Positions 1 to 9,244 of a stretch of DNA of 64,000 bases are shown piece by piece. How positions within the stretch are numbered: the stretch's first letter is position 1; every line of letters begins with the position of its first letter. Position numbers and translations under genes: made by a program. The stretch comes from Pseudoalteromonas prydzensis (GTDB taxonomy: Bacteria > Pseudomonadota > Gammaproteobacteria > Enterobacterales > Alteromonadaceae). Where the stretch lies: positions 91,366-155,365 of the forward strand of contig NZ_BDDT01000008.1 in assembly GCF_001661495.1 (NCBI RefSeq), in the 5' to 3' direction. The notes under the pieces are model-generated. The model saw only the letters and a program-made list of their open reading frames with translations, did not search any database and was not told where the DNA came from.

Positions 1-393
1 GCCAGTAACTTGGAAATTTATCGCCAGCAAATGGTTGAAATGGAAGAAAAGTTTTCTTTACTGTTAAAGCGCTTACCAACTTCAAACGAGACACCAGGCT
101 TGCTAGATGATTTATCTTACGTAGGTACCACCAGTGGTTTAACCTTCCTTAAAATCGGTTGGTTACCAGAAGTTGAAAAAGAGTTTTATACTGAATTACC
201 AATCAAAATTGAGGTAATAGGCAGCTACCATGAGTTTGGTGATTTTGTGGGGAAAGTGGCGCAACTACCGCGTATTGTGAGTTTGCATGACTTTTCAATT
301 AATAGTTCGGATTCAGGTATGTTGACCTTTAGTGTTGTTGCTAAAACTTACCGCTATGAAGGTGATGTGAAAAAAGCAGGAGCTAAAAAATGA
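1..393 (+). CDS. pilO: Type IV pilus inner-membrane alignment protein PilO (5' partial)
   Basis: The C-terminal 130 residues of PilO are visible. The frame is open to the window edge, so the true start lies upstream; the TTG at position 10 is internal. PilO forms an inner-membrane complex with PilN and PilM and links the pilus motor to PilP and PilQ. The visible part is the end of the coiled coil (MVEMEEKFSLLLKRLP) followed by the periplasmic ferredoxin-like domain. The stop overlaps the pilP start by 4 bases (ATGA), as usual for this operon. The assignment rests on sequence character together with the pilP and pilQ neighbours. Confidence 0.93.
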   Translation, partial: ASNLEIYRQQMVEMEEKFSLLLKRLPTSNETPGLLDDLSYVGTTSGLTFLKIGWLPEVEKEFYTELPIKIEVIGSYHEFGDFVGKVAQLPRIVSLHDFSINSSDSGMLTFSVVAKTYRYEGDVKKAGAKK

Positions 394-926
394 AAAAATT
401 AGCTGTTGTTTTACTCAGCAGTGTTTTGCTCACTGCATGTAATGATGATACCTCTGAGCAAAAGGAATTTATTGATCAAGTTAAAGCCAGTACGACACCT
501 AAAGTTGAGGCAATCCCAAAGCTGACAGAATTTGAGCACTTTGAATATAGCGCCAAACAGCTACGCAGCCCTTTTGTTGCGCCACAACCTGAAATTATTC
601 AAAATAATATGATTCAAGTAAAAAACTGTTTACACCCTGACCCAGAGCGTACGCGTGAGGTGTTAGAAAAATACCCTCTGGATAATCTAGCAATGAAGGG
701 CACACTAGGGTCTGATGGGCAAATATGGGCATTAATCAAAGCAGCAGATGATACTTTGCACCGGGTAACGGTCGGTAATCATATTGGTTTGTATCACGGC
801 GTTGTACAACAAGTAAACAGTGATTATATAGAGTTGTTAGAGTTAATCCCTGATGGGTCTGGTTGTTGGAAAGAGCGCCTGACAAAGCTGGAAATGTTAG
901 AGGCGGGATCCAATGGCACTAGTTAA
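390..926 (+). CDS. pilP: Type IV pilus lipoprotein PilP
   Basis: PilP is a periplasmic lipoprotein that couples the PilN/PilO inner-membrane complex to the secretin PilQ. A lipoprotein signal ends in LLTAC, giving lipidation at Cys17. The next ~60 residues are low complexity, and a compact C-terminal beta domain (about 75-170) follows, containing MKGTLGSDGQIWALIKA and the GNHIG segment typical of PilP. At 178 aa the length is normal. The start overlaps the pilO stop and the end overlaps the long-start form of pilQ, so translation is probably coupled through the operon. Confidence 0.95.
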   Translation: MKKLAVVLLSSVLLTACNDDTSEQKEFIDQVKASTTPKVEAIPKLTEFEHFEYSAKQLRSPFVAPQPEIIQNNMIQVKNCLHPDPERTREVLEKYPLDNLAMKGTLGSDGQIWALIKAADDTLHRVTVGNHIGLYHGVVQQVNSDYIELLELIPDGSGCWKERLTKLEMLEAGSNGTS

Positions 927-2997
927 AAATAAAAAAGGTAAAATTAAAATGCAGAAGGGAGTATCGTGGAGTAATCGCATTCATCAGGCTTTGTTTGTTG
1001 TTATTGCCCTTTTTATCACGCAATCAGCAATGGCGACACCGCTGTTGTATGATGTTCGTTATAACCCGTTAATGGCTGGAGAAACACAGTTACAGCTCGT
1101 ATTTGATGAAGAATTGACAGCAGAGCCCAAAGTTCAGGTGTTCAATAATCCAGCACGTATCGAAATGCGCTTCAACGCAGCTGATGTTGAGCAAGGTTTG
1201 GGGGATGTGCCAATCAACCAAGCGGGTATTGAAAAAGTTAGCAGTGTGACTACGGATGGTACGTTAATCGTTACTGTGCATTTAGAGCGTTTAAAAATTT
1301 ACCAAACCACAGTTAATAATAATCTTGTGTCACTACATGTCTCAGATAACCCACTTACTGCACAAGAGGGTAATAACGCAGCGCAAGATACAACTGGTAA
1401 TTATATTAACTCAATTCAGTCGCTTGATTTTCGTCGTGGTGAAAAAGGTGAAGCCCGTGTATTAGTGTTCTTACAAGATACTCAGGCTGCTATTGATGTC
1501 CATGAAAGTGGCGGCAAAATTATTGCTGAGTTTCATCACACCGATATTTTAGATGATTTATTGTATGAGCTGGATGTGCTTGATTTTGGCACGGTTGTAA
1601 GCTCAATTGAGACATTTAAAGAAGATAACATGAGCCGAGTGGTAATCAGCCCTAATAGCGCGTTTAAATTTACCTATCAGCAAATAGAAAACATATTAAC
1701 GCTAACGGTTGAAAAAGATGATTCGCAACGCTCTTATTTAGAAGGTGGTAAAGAGTATCAAGGTCGCCCAATGACCTTAAACTTTCAAGATATCTCAGTG
1801 CGGGCGGTATTACAGATCATCGCCGGTTATAACGACTTTAACTTAGTTACCAGTGACTCAGTCAATGGTAATATTACTTTGCGCTTAGACGGCGTACCGT
1901 GGGATCAAGCGCTTGATGTGGTATTGCGTGTAAAAGGCTTAGATAAGCGTATGGATGGTTCTATCTTAATGGTGGCACCTTCGGAGGAGCTTGCTGCGCG
2001 TGAAGCGAAAGAGCTCAAGGCTAAGCAGCAAGTTGAAGATTTAGAGCCGCTATATAGCGAATACATCCGCTTAAACTATGCAAAGGCAGAAGAGTTTGCT
2101 GACTTACTAAAAACAGATACCAACAGCATCATTAGTGCGCGTGGTAGCGTATCAGTTGATAAGCGTACCAATACCTTATTGATTAAAGACTCTGCAAAAA
2201 GTATTGAAAGTGTGCGTCGTATGGTTGAGACCTTAGATATCGCAGTCAGACAAGTTGTTATTGAAGCGCGTATGGTAACTGTCCGTGACAACGTTAAAGA
2301 AGATTTAGGCGTACGTTGGGGGTTTAGTGATCAACAAGGCACCGATGGTATTTCGGGCACCTTAGAAGGGGCTAACACGATTTCTAACGGGACGATCCCA
2401 AGTATTTCAGACCGTCTTAATGTTAACCTGCCGATTACAGGTGCCGCTGGCAGCATTGGTATGCACGTTGCTAAGTTAGCTAATGGCACATTGCTTGACT
2501 TAGAACTAACCGCGCTTGAAGAAGAAAACCGCGGTGAAATTATCGCAAGTCCGCGTATTACTACCGCCAACCAGAAAAAAGCACGTATTGAGCAAGGTAC
2601 TGAAATACCGTATGTTGAATCTGCTTCAAGTGGGGCAACCACAGTTAGCTTTAAAAAGGCGGTGTTGAGCCTTGAAGTTACACCACACATTACTCCTGAT
2701 AATAAAGTGATTTTGGATTTGATTATTACTCAAGATACGCGTGGTGATACAGTGCAAACCGGAACAGGACCTGCGGTTGCAATTGATACCCAAGAAATTC
2801 AAACCCAAGTACTGGTTGAGAATGGTCAAACCGTGGTACTTGGTGGTATATTCCAGCAGCAAATCATTAACTCAGTTAAAAAAGTACCATTACTAGGTGA
2901 TATTCCTTACCTAGGAGTGCTGTTTAGAAGCACAAGTGAGTTTAATGAAAAGAAAGAATTGCTGATTTTCGTTACTCCAAAAATCCAAATAGAGTAA
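913..2997 (+). CDS. pilQ: Type IV pilus outer-membrane secretin PilQ
   Basis: PilQ is the multimeric outer-membrane channel through which type IV pili emerge. The signal peptide ends near QSAMA. Two AMIN domains (about 45-250) that bind peptidoglycan follow, then a secretin/TonB short N-terminal domain (about 285-360), an N1 (NolW-like) domain (about 385-450) and the secretin beta-barrel domain to the C-terminus. Typical secretin segments are VEARMVTV and VPLLGDIPYLGVLFR. Two starts are possible: ATG 913, overlapping pilP, or ATG 949, which puts the signal peptide nearer the N-terminus and has AAGGT about 9 bases upstream. 949 looks slightly better, but the longer form cannot be excluded. Confidence 0.96.
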   Translation: MALVKNKKGKIKMQKGVSWSNRIHQALFVVIALFITQSAMATPLLYDVRYNPLMAGETQLQLVFDEELTAEPKVQVFNNPARIEMRFNAADVEQGLGDVPINQAGIEKVSSVTTDGTLIVTVHLERLKIYQTTVNNNLVSLHVSDNPLTAQEGNNAAQDTTGNYINSIQSLDFRRGEKGEARVLVFLQDTQAAIDVHESGGKIIAEFHHTDILDDLLYELDVLDFGTVVSSIETFKEDNMSRVVISPNSAFKFTYQQIENILTLTVEKDDSQRSYLEGGKEYQGRPMTLNFQDISVRAVLQIIAGYNDFNLVTSDSVNGNITLRLDGVPWDQALDVVLRVKGLDKRMDGSILMVAPSEELAAREAKELKAKQQVEDLEPLYSEYIRLNYAKAEEFADLLKTDTNSIISARGSVSVDKRTNTLLIKDSAKSIESVRRMVETLDIAVRQVVIEARMVTVRDNVKEDLGVRWGFSDQQGTDGISGTLEGANTISNGTIPSISDRLNVNLPITGAAGSIGMHVAKLANGTLLDLELTALEEENRGEIIASPRITTANQKKARIEQGTEIPYVESASSGATTVSFKKAVLSLEVTPHITPDNKVILDLIITQDTRGDTVQTGTGPAVAIDTQEIQTQVLVENGQTVVLGGIFQQQIINSVKKVPLLGDIPYLGVLFRSTSEFNEKKELLIFVTPKIQIE

Positions 2998-3181
2998 TTT
3001 TCACTGATTTATTCTTACACAATGGGCAATTATTGACTTTAATTGCTCGTTAATTGGCTTTTTGTTCTAATAGACTTGAAATACCCAATCAATTACTGAG
3101 ATAATCCCCTCCTTAATTTTGGGGCCAGGTCGTTAGGCGGGGTTTTATTTCAAATTTTAGAGTTCGTTTGTACTAAAAGAT

Positions 3182-3700
3182 ATGGCTGAAAAACGTAATA
3201 TATTTCTAGTTGGCCCTATGGGGGCTGGCAAAAGCACAATTGGTCGTCACATTGCAGACCAATTGCACCTTGAATTCGTCGATTCTGATCAAGAAATCGA
3301 ACGCCGTACCGGTGCAGATATTGCCTGGGTGTTTGATCTTGAAGGTGAAGAAGGCTTTCGACTTCGTGAAGAATCTGTCATTGGTGATCTAACTGAAATG
3401 CAGGGTATTGTACTTGCAACAGGTGGTGGTTCAGTGATGAGTAAAGAAGTACGAAACAAGCTTTCGGCTCGTGGTATCGTTGTATACCTAGAGACACCGA
3501 TCGAAAAGCAAGTTGCACGCACGCAGCGCGACAAGCGTCGTCCGTTATTGCAAACAGAAGAAGCACCTCGTGATGTATTAGAGCGCTTAGCAGAAGAACG
3601 CGAGCCGCTGTATAAAGAAGTTGCTGACTTTACTGTACGCACTGATGAGCAAAGCGCTAAAGTTGTTGCTAATCAAATCATTGAGAAATTAGATTTTTAA
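3182..3700 (+). CDS. aroK: Shikimate kinase I
   Basis: This enzyme phosphorylates shikimate to shikimate 3-phosphate with ATP, step five of chorismate synthesis, in the cytoplasm. The Walker A loop GPMGAGKS is at residues 11-18, the shikimate-binding DSD segment near 34, GGG near 80, and the lid arginines lie in RDKRRPLLQ. The 172-residue length is standard. It lies 184 bases after pilQ and 25 before aroB; the pil-aroK-aroB-damX-dam order is conserved in gammaproteobacteria. Confidence 0.97.
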   Translation: MAEKRNIFLVGPMGAGKSTIGRHIADQLHLEFVDSDQEIERRTGADIAWVFDLEGEEGFRLREESVIGDLTEMQGIVLATGGGSVMSKEVRNKLSARGIVVYLETPIEKQVARTQRDKRRPLLQTEEAPRDVLERLAEEREPLYKEVADFTVRTDEQSAKVVANQIIEKLDF

Positions 3701-3725
3701 ATACCAATAAGAAAGGATACTAGCG

Positions 3726-4796
3726 ATGCTTGAATTAACAGTTAATTTAGACGAGCGAAGTTATCCTATTTATATTGGTCAATCTGCACTTCAACAGACT
3801 GACAGGCTGCGTCATCATATTGGTGATTGTAGACCTATCATTATCACTAATGACACCATTGCACCTTTATACCTAAGCGATGCAATGGCGTTATTAGCTG
3901 ATTTAAATCCGCTAAGTTTTATTATTCCTGATGGTGAGCAATATAAATCACTTGAATGGTTTGAGAAAATCTCAGCATTTTTACTTGAAAACAATTGCGG
4001 CAGAGATACTTGTTTAATCGCCTTAGGTGGCGGTGTAGTAGGCGATCTTACTGGTTTTGTAGCGGCGTGTTATCAACGCGGCGTGCCGTTTATTCAAGTA
4101 CCGACTACATTATTATCGCAAGTTGATTCGTCTGTAGGCGGTAAAACAGCGGTTAATCATCCTTTGGGTAAAAACATGATTGGGGCGTTTTATCAGCCGC
4201 AAGCCGTGTTTATTGATACGCAATCACTGCATACACTTCCTGCTCGTGAATTTGCAGCCGGTATGGCTGAAGTCATAAAATATGGCTTAATTTACGATAC
4301 TGAGTTGTTTAGTTTTCTTGAAAATAACACGGCACAACTACAAGCTTTGGATGAAGAGACCATCCAGCATGTGATTTACCGTTGTTGTGAAATTAAAGCA
4401 CTGATTGTTGCCCAAGATGAAAAAGAAGCAGGCCTACGTGCCTTGCTTAATTTAGGTCATACCTTTGCACACGCTATTGAAGCGCAAATGGGCTATGGCC
4501 AATGGTTACATGGTGAAGCTGTGGCAACCGGCATGGTGTTAGCTGCAAAACTTGCGCATACTCGTGGCGATTTAAACGCTACGCAAGTATCAAGAATTAT
4601 TACTTTAATCGCGCAATATAATTTACCTTGTGATATTCCCGATGTGATGAACAGCGAACACTTTTTACATCACATGCGTAAAGATAAAAAAAATAAAAAA
4701 GGCACTATCCGTTTTATTCTTCCGACTTCGTTTGGTCAATGCGCGCTGGTTGATGATGTCTCTGATCAACAGGTTCGAGATCTAATAGGGCGCTAA
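3726..4796 (+). CDS. aroB: 3-dehydroquinate synthase
   Basis: AroB converts DAHP to 3-dehydroquinate, the second shikimate step, using NAD and a divalent metal. The nucleotide-binding stretch GGGVVGDLTGFVAACYQRGV (about 97-116), the lysine-bearing SVGGKTAVNHP, and the metal-ligand segments MAEVIKYGLI, NLGHTFAHAIE and LHGEAVATGM are all present. AAGGA about 8 bases before the ATG supports the start. The stop shares a base with the damX ATG (TAATG), suggesting translational coupling. Confidence 0.97.
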   Translation: MLELTVNLDERSYPIYIGQSALQQTDRLRHHIGDCRPIIITNDTIAPLYLSDAMALLADLNPLSFIIPDGEQYKSLEWFEKISAFLLENNCGRDTCLIALGGGVVGDLTGFVAACYQRGVPFIQVPTTLLSQVDSSVGGKTAVNHPLGKNMIGAFYQPQAVFIDTQSLHTLPAREFAAGMAEVIKYGLIYDTELFSFLENNTAQLQALDEETIQHVIYRCCEIKALIVAQDEKEAGLRALLNLGHTFAHAIEAQMGYGQWLHGEAVATGMVLAAKLAHTRGDLNATQVSRIITLIAQYNLPCDIPDVMNSEHFLHHMRKDKKNKKGTIRFILPTSFGQCALVDDVSDQQVRDLIGR

Positions 4797-6136
4797 TGCA
4801 ATCGCAAATCTTACCTAGCCGTTCGGCTTTGGTTGATCGGATTGCCCTACAGTTTGAATATGGGCAAAATCTAATTGTCTTACTGGGCCCATCCGGGCTT
4901 GGTAAAAGTTATCTTCTCGAAACTTTTATTACTGATAAATACAGTGATTTTAATAAAGCATTTGTGCAGCTAAGTGCGCGTATGACCGATGCACAATTAA
5001 TGAGTGAGTTACTTGAACAAAGTTTTCGCTCGCCATTAATTGACCAAAATTTAAGCTTGTCAGAAAACTTTTATCAGCTTGCTAAACAACAGAACTGCGG
5101 CCCATGTCTATGGGTATTAGATGGCGGTCGGCATTTATCTGATGAAATGGTACAAGAACTGACAACGCTTGCCAAACAAAGCCCGACGACGTTATATATT
5201 TTACTTGCATCACAATCAGTCGGACAGTTTCAAAGCTCGGTAGAAATTCATTTAGAAGCACTTTCGATGGCTGAAAGTAAACAGCTTATGCAGTGCTACT
5301 TTGAAGATTTACCATACGATGAAGATCCTGTCTTTCAAACCTTTTTGCAAGAAGCGCATGGCAACCCAAGTTTATTATTAGCTTGGCAGCCGACACAGCA
5401 TACTGCAAAAGTAACCGTGGCTGATAAAGTATCTTGGCGAGTACATTTAATTGCGTTGCTAGTAATTATTATGCTGTTGATTATTGGTTTTTTATATCAA
5501 TCCGATATGACCCGTTGGTGGCAAGATTTTTATCAGCCTCAAGCAGAACCGCCTGTGGCGACGGCAATTCCTGTTGATAGTTTAAAGCAACCAGCAACAG
5601 AGCCTGCACCGCCAACAGACTCCTCAGCAGTCGCAGATGCAGATACTCAATTAGCTGAGCAACAAACTCAGCCAGAGCAAGTTCAGCCGCTTATTGATAA
5701 TTCTGCCCAGGAAAATAATATCGCGGCAATACTAGATAGTTTGGCGCCTGCCGCCGAGCCTGTGGATGTCACAACGAGTTTAGCCGATGATGTTATTGAG
5801 CCTGATGTGAGTAACGTAGCAGAAGCTATTCTGCCCGTTGATAATCGCTGGTATCTGCAGCAGAGTGATGAACAACTGGTGATCCAACTACTAGCGGTGA
5901 CTCAACAAAAAATTGCCGAGCAGTATGCGGTTGAACAAGGGTTACAACCACTGGCTAAGGTCTATCAGACGCGCCGTAATGGCAAATTGTGGTGGCTAGT
6001 AACTTATGGTAGTTATGATAACTTAAAAAGTGCTAAAGAGGCGTTATCTAAGTTACCAGAAGCTGTGCGTAAAAATCAGCCATTTTATAAAAAAATCAGT
6101 AAAATAAAACAAGAAATCGCGTTACTAGATCAGTAA
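4796..6136 (+). CDS. damX: DamX-type SPOR-domain cell-division protein with AAA-like N-terminus
   Basis: DamX is an inner-membrane division protein whose periplasmic SPOR domain binds glycan strands at the septum. A P-loop-like GPSGLGKS lies at residues 31-38 in an AAA-type N-terminal domain. One membrane helix (about 215-234) follows, then a Pro/Ala/Glu/Gln-rich periplasmic linker (about 245-350) and a C-terminal SPOR domain (about 355-440, with RNGKLWWLVTYGSY). The AAA-like N-terminus is the form seen in Vibrio and Alteromonadales; the E. coli protein lacks the intact P-loop. The position between aroB and dam fits the name. Confidence 0.9.
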   Translation: MQSQILPSRSALVDRIALQFEYGQNLIVLLGPSGLGKSYLLETFITDKYSDFNKAFVQLSARMTDAQLMSELLEQSFRSPLIDQNLSLSENFYQLAKQQNCGPCLWVLDGGRHLSDEMVQELTTLAKQSPTTLYILLASQSVGQFQSSVEIHLEALSMAESKQLMQCYFEDLPYDEDPVFQTFLQEAHGNPSLLLAWQPTQHTAKVTVADKVSWRVHLIALLVIIMLLIIGFLYQSDMTRWWQDFYQPQAEPPVATAIPVDSLKQPATEPAPPTDSSAVADADTQLAEQQTQPEQVQPLIDNSAQENNIAAILDSLAPAAEPVDVTTSLADDVIEPDVSNVAEAILPVDNRWYLQQSDEQLVIQLLAVTQQKIAEQYAVEQGLQPLAKVYQTRRNGKLWWLVTYGSYDNLKSAKEALSKLPEAVRKNQPFYKKISKIKQEIALLDQ

Positions 6137-6189
6137 ACTTACTTTGATTAGTGTAAAATCGCGGCACACCAGTTTGAAGTAAAGAGCCG

Positions 6190-7041
6190 ATGCAGAAAAA
6201 GACCAGAGCCTTCCTTAAATGGGCTGGCGGAAAATACAGCTTAGTTGAAGATATTAGCACACGCTTAAATGACGCGAGTAAACACGCTGATACCTTAGTT
6301 GAACCGTTTGTTGGCGCTGGCTCGGTATTTTTAAATACAAATTTTAAACATTATATTCTCAATGATATAAATGCTGATCTGATCAACCTTTATAACGAGC
6401 TAAAAAACTCTCCTGACGAATTCATTAGTGACGCTAAAAAGCTATTTGTTGATTTGAATAATCAAGCGGACGCGTACTACGATTATCGCGTTCAGTTTAA
6501 TCAAAGCAATGATATTTATGAGCGAGCGATTTTATTTTTATACATGAATCGCCATGGCTACAATGGCTTGTGTCGCTATAATCTAAAAGGCATTTTTAAT
6601 GTGCCATTTGGTAAGTATAAGCGGCCTTATTTTCCTGAAAATGAAATGTACTTTTTTGCTGAGAAAGCGCAACAGGCTACATTTACTTGTTTAGGTTACG
6701 ATGATGTATTTAAATTAGTGCCGGATAATGCGGTGATCTATTGTGATCCACCGTATGTACCTTTGAGCAAAACGGCTTCGTTTACTTCATATGCAAAGGG
6801 TGGTTTTAATTTAGATGATCAGGCAAATTTAGCGAACCTTGCTGAGCAAGCTGCATTTGAGAACAAAACACCGGTATTGATCTCAAACCACGATACGGTC
6901 TGGACTCGTAAAATATATAGCCAAGCAACTTTGGCAGAAATTCAAGTCAAACGTACCATTAGTCCAAAAGGTGGCTCACGTAATAAAGTGAACGAGCTAA
7001 TGGCTATGTATTTAGCACCCAAGCCACCACGCCATAAATAG
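6190..7041 (+). CDS. dam: DNA adenine methylase (GATC-specific)
   Basis: Dam methylates N6 of adenine in GATC and serves mismatch repair and replication control. It is a D12-class enzyme of 283 residues, close to E. coli's 278. The AdoMet motif is FLKWAGGKYSL near the N-terminus, FVGAGSVFLN follows, and the catalytic DPPY lies near residue 185. The sequence NRHGYNGLCRYN is typical of the family. The last 38 bases overlap the convergent small membrane-protein gene on the other strand. Confidence 0.96.
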   Translation: MQKKTRAFLKWAGGKYSLVEDISTRLNDASKHADTLVEPFVGAGSVFLNTNFKHYILNDINADLINLYNELKNSPDEFISDAKKLFVDLNNQADAYYDYRVQFNQSNDIYERAILFLYMNRHGYNGLCRYNLKGIFNVPFGKYKRPYFPENEMYFFAEKAQQATFTCLGYDDVFKLVPDNAVIYCDPPYVPLSKTASFTSYAKGGFNLDDQANLANLAEQAAFENKTPVLISNHDTVWTRKIYSQATLAEIQVKRTISPKGGSRNKVNELMAMYLAPKPPRHK

Positions 7042-7189
7042 CGGCAACAAAAATAATAAATAATATAACGGCGATAATGATAATACTAAGCGGGGAGTGT
7101 TGTTTGAAGTCAGATTGGCGTTTGTGTTCAGATTGCACACCAAAGAATGCCGCAATAACACTTTGCAAGGCACTGATCAGCTGTTGCAT
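7004..7189 (-). CDS. Small membrane protein, DUF2970 family
   Basis: A 61-residue protein with an N-terminal soluble segment (ALQSVIAAFFGVQSEHKRQ) and one C-terminal membrane helix (about 35-58, rich in Ile and Val). The FFGVQSE...DF...SPL pattern is that of DUF2970, whose function is unknown. It overlaps the 3' end of dam convergently by 38 bases and lies 4 bases after the next minus-strand gene, so the two are probably co-transcribed. Confidence 0.75.
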   Translation of the reverse strand: MQQLISALQSVIAAFFGVQSEHKRQSDFKQHSPLSIIIIAVILFIIFVAAIYGVVAWVLNT

Positions 7190-7193
7190 TTAA

Positions 7194-7487
7194 TTAAAAC
7201 CGCGGGCTAAGAGAACGCGCTTTTTGTGGTTCATCTGAGCTAGTTAATAGCTCAAGTAAATCTAAATAATGAAATTGTGCACTGCGACTATCACCAGTGA
7301 GCCATGACATCCAAGTTGATTCTTGTTCTACTTTCATGCATTGCACTGAATTATTAATTGTTAGGTGTCCAGAGCTACATTGGCAATCGTTTGCCACCAT
7401 AAGTTCATCATCACTTTGTGAAAAATAGCTTATAGTACTGATAGTTAGAGCAGTAGCAGTTAAGATCCCGATTTTAAAAGCACGCAT
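7194..7487 (-). CDS. Hypothetical exported or membrane-anchored small protein
   Basis: A 97-residue protein of unknown family. The N-terminal hydrophobic stretch (ILTATALTISTISYF, about 8-22) could be a signal peptide or anchor. A short Cys-containing region follows (DCQCSSG and VQCMK, three cysteines). The C-terminal half is leucine-rich and ends in a basic tail. It is the first gene of a probable two-gene unit with the DUF2970 gene. No function can be assigned. Confidence 0.5.
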   Translation of the reverse strand: MRAFKIGILTATALTISTISYFSQSDDELMVANDCQCSSGHLTINNSVQCMKVEQESTWMSWLTGDSRSAQFHYLDLLELLTSSDEPQKARSLSPRF

Positions 7488-7832
7488 TTGACTAAGTCCA
7501 TAATAGTGTAACTCATTAGAGCATACATAAAAAACGCTTAAATAACAAACTTAATTTACCCTTAACAATTATAAATTTTTAATAAAATTAAAAGCTTAAG
7601 GTAAAAATAATGTTTAAATTTAGTTGCTTGAAATTCAACCGTTGCGTTTAACTAAATAGAATAAAAACTTAAATGAGTTAATTGTTCCGTTTATTATTTT
7701 GCTCATTATTAGCTGTAATACAAAACATTGCATATTTATTTTCCCGCGTTCGGGTTATTTGTTACATTAAGCGCATTAAAGGCTTAGTAACTCAGCTTAA
7801 GTGCATTTTTGAATACACACTAAGGATTGTCT
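7488..7832. other. AT-rich intergenic region upstream of rpe
   Basis: 345 bases without a convincing gene. An imperfect inverted repeat (TTTACCCTTAA near 7556 with TTAAGGTAAA near 7597) flanks a very AT-rich stretch. The promoters for rpe and for the minus-strand hypothetical gene must lie here, but no confident -35/-10 pair was identified. A 67-codon open frame at 7682-7885 runs into rpe and looks spurious. Confidence 0.4.
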
Positions 7833-8516
7833 ATGTTGGAAACACTGCAAAAGTACCTTATTGCTCCGTCTATTTTATCGGCTGACTTTGCTCGTTTGGG
7901 TGAAGATGTTGATCGTGTTTTAGCCTCAGGTGCAGACGTAGTTCATTTTGATGTCATGGATAATCACTATGTGCCAAATTTAACAATTGGTCCTATGGTC
8001 TGCAAAGCACTGCGTGATTACGGCATTAAAGCGCCTATTGATGTGCATTTAATGGTAAAACCCGTTGATAGTTTAATTCCACAGTTTGCAGATGCTGGCG
8101 CGTCGATTATTACCTTTCACCCAGAAGCCAGTGAGCACATTGATCGTACTTTACAGCTGATCAAAGATCATGGATGCCAAGCTGGGCTAGTGTTTAATCC
8201 TGCTACGAGCTTAAGCTACTTAGAACATGTAATTGATAAGCTTGATGTGATTTTATTAATGTCGGTGAATCCCGGTTTTGGCGGTCAAAGTTTTATTCCT
8301 CATACGTTAGAAAAACTACGCCAAGCACGGAAAATCATTGATGATTCAGGCCGCGCAATTCGCTTAGAAGTGGATGGCGGAATAAAAGTTGACAATATAG
8401 CTGCCGCCGCACAAGCAGGGGCCGATATGTTTGTTGCCGGCTCAGCTATTTTTAACCAACCAGATTATAAAGTGGTGATAGAGCAAATGCGCGAACAGTT
8501 AAAAGGTGTTAAATAA
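7833..8516 (+). CDS. rpe: Ribulose-phosphate 3-epimerase
   Basis: Rpe interconverts ribulose 5-phosphate and xylulose 5-phosphate in the pentose phosphate pathway, on a TIM barrel. Diagnostic segments are [52 protein letters not shown] and EVDGGIK, which carry the metal-binding His/Asp and catalytic Asp residues. ATG 7833, with AAGGA six bases upstream, is preferred over the TTG at 7827. The stop overlaps the gph start (TAATG). Confidence 0.97.
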   Translation: MLETLQKYLIAPSILSADFARLGEDVDRVLASGADVVHFDVMDNHYVPNLTIGPMVCKALRDYGIKAPIDVHLMVKPVDSLIPQFADAGASIITFHPEASEHIDRTLQLIKDHGCQAGLVFNPATSLSYLEHVIDKLDVILLMSVNPGFGGQSFIPHTLEKLRQARKIIDDSGRAIRLEVDGGIKVDNIAAAAQAGADMFVAGSAIFNQPDYKVVIEQMREQLKGVK

Positions 8517-9181
8517 TGAAGTACGATGCTGCTTTATTTGATTTAGATGGCACTTTAGTTGATAGCGTTTATGATTTATATATCGCCATGAACCTGACCT
8601 TATCTGATTTGGCCTTTCCTATTGTTAGCCAAAGCTTAGTACAAAGCTGGGTCGGAAATGGCATTGAAACTTTAGTCAAACGGGGTTTGAGTGGTGATAT
8701 GCAAGTTAGTGAGCATTTAGACACTGCACTTGCAGATAAAGCCATTGCGTTGTTTTATGGGCATTATGAACAACTCGTTGGTGAATACAGTGTATTGTAC
8801 CAACATGTGGAAACCGGCTTGGCGGCATTGCGAGGTATACCAAAAGCGCTGATCACCAATAAAGCGCGATGTTTCACAGAGAAACTACTCGATAAACTTG
8901 TGCTAACGAGTCACTTTGAGGTTATCGTCTGTGGTGACGACATGGCTAAAAAGCCCTCTGCTGAGCCGCTGTTGTTTGCTTGTCAGCAATTAAATGTGCC
9001 CGTTAGCCAAGCAATAATGATCGGTGATTCAAAAAGTGATATTTTAGCTGCACGAGCAGCCAATATCGATATGCTTGCGCTAACTTATGGTTATAACCAA
9101 GGTGAAAACTTGAGTGATTATAATCCGCAGTACCTCTGTGATACATTCTTAGATATACTACCCGTTCTTAATCAGCGGTAA
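8516..9181 (+). CDS. gph: Phosphoglycolate phosphatase
   Basis: A HAD-superfamily hydrolase that dephosphorylates 2-phosphoglycolate, for example that formed during repair of oxidised DNA ends. HAD motif I is DLDGTLVDS (nucleophile Asp9), motif II is the Thr in ALITNK, the motif III lysine is in MAKKPSAEP, and motif IV is GDSKSDILAA. The alpha-helical cap is of the usual size at 221 aa total. The rpe-gph-trpS order is the common gammaproteobacterial arrangement. Confidence 0.93.
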   Translation: MKYDAALFDLDGTLVDSVYDLYIAMNLTLSDLAFPIVSQSLVQSWVGNGIETLVKRGLSGDMQVSEHLDTALADKAIALFYGHYEQLVGEYSVLYQHVETGLAALRGIPKALITNKARCFTEKLLDKLVLTSHFEVIVCGDDMAKKPSAEPLLFACQQLNVPVSQAIMIGDSKSDILAARAANIDMLALTYGYNQGENLSDYNPQYLCDTFLDILPVLNQR

Positions 9182-9244
9182 ACGACATTTAAGTTAGTGT
9201 TGTTAATTTTAGTATTTTTTATTTTAGTAATATAAAGGAACATC

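Noticed and set aside
2998..3181. Possible terminator or regulatory RNA between pilQ and aroK
   Set aside because: GC-rich bits (GGGGCCAGG; GGCGGGG) do not form a convincing hairpin with a T run.
7682..7885. 67-codon frame before rpe
   Set aside because: It starts with a non-ATG codon and overlaps the rpe start in another frame. Its composition simply reflects AT-rich intergenic DNA.
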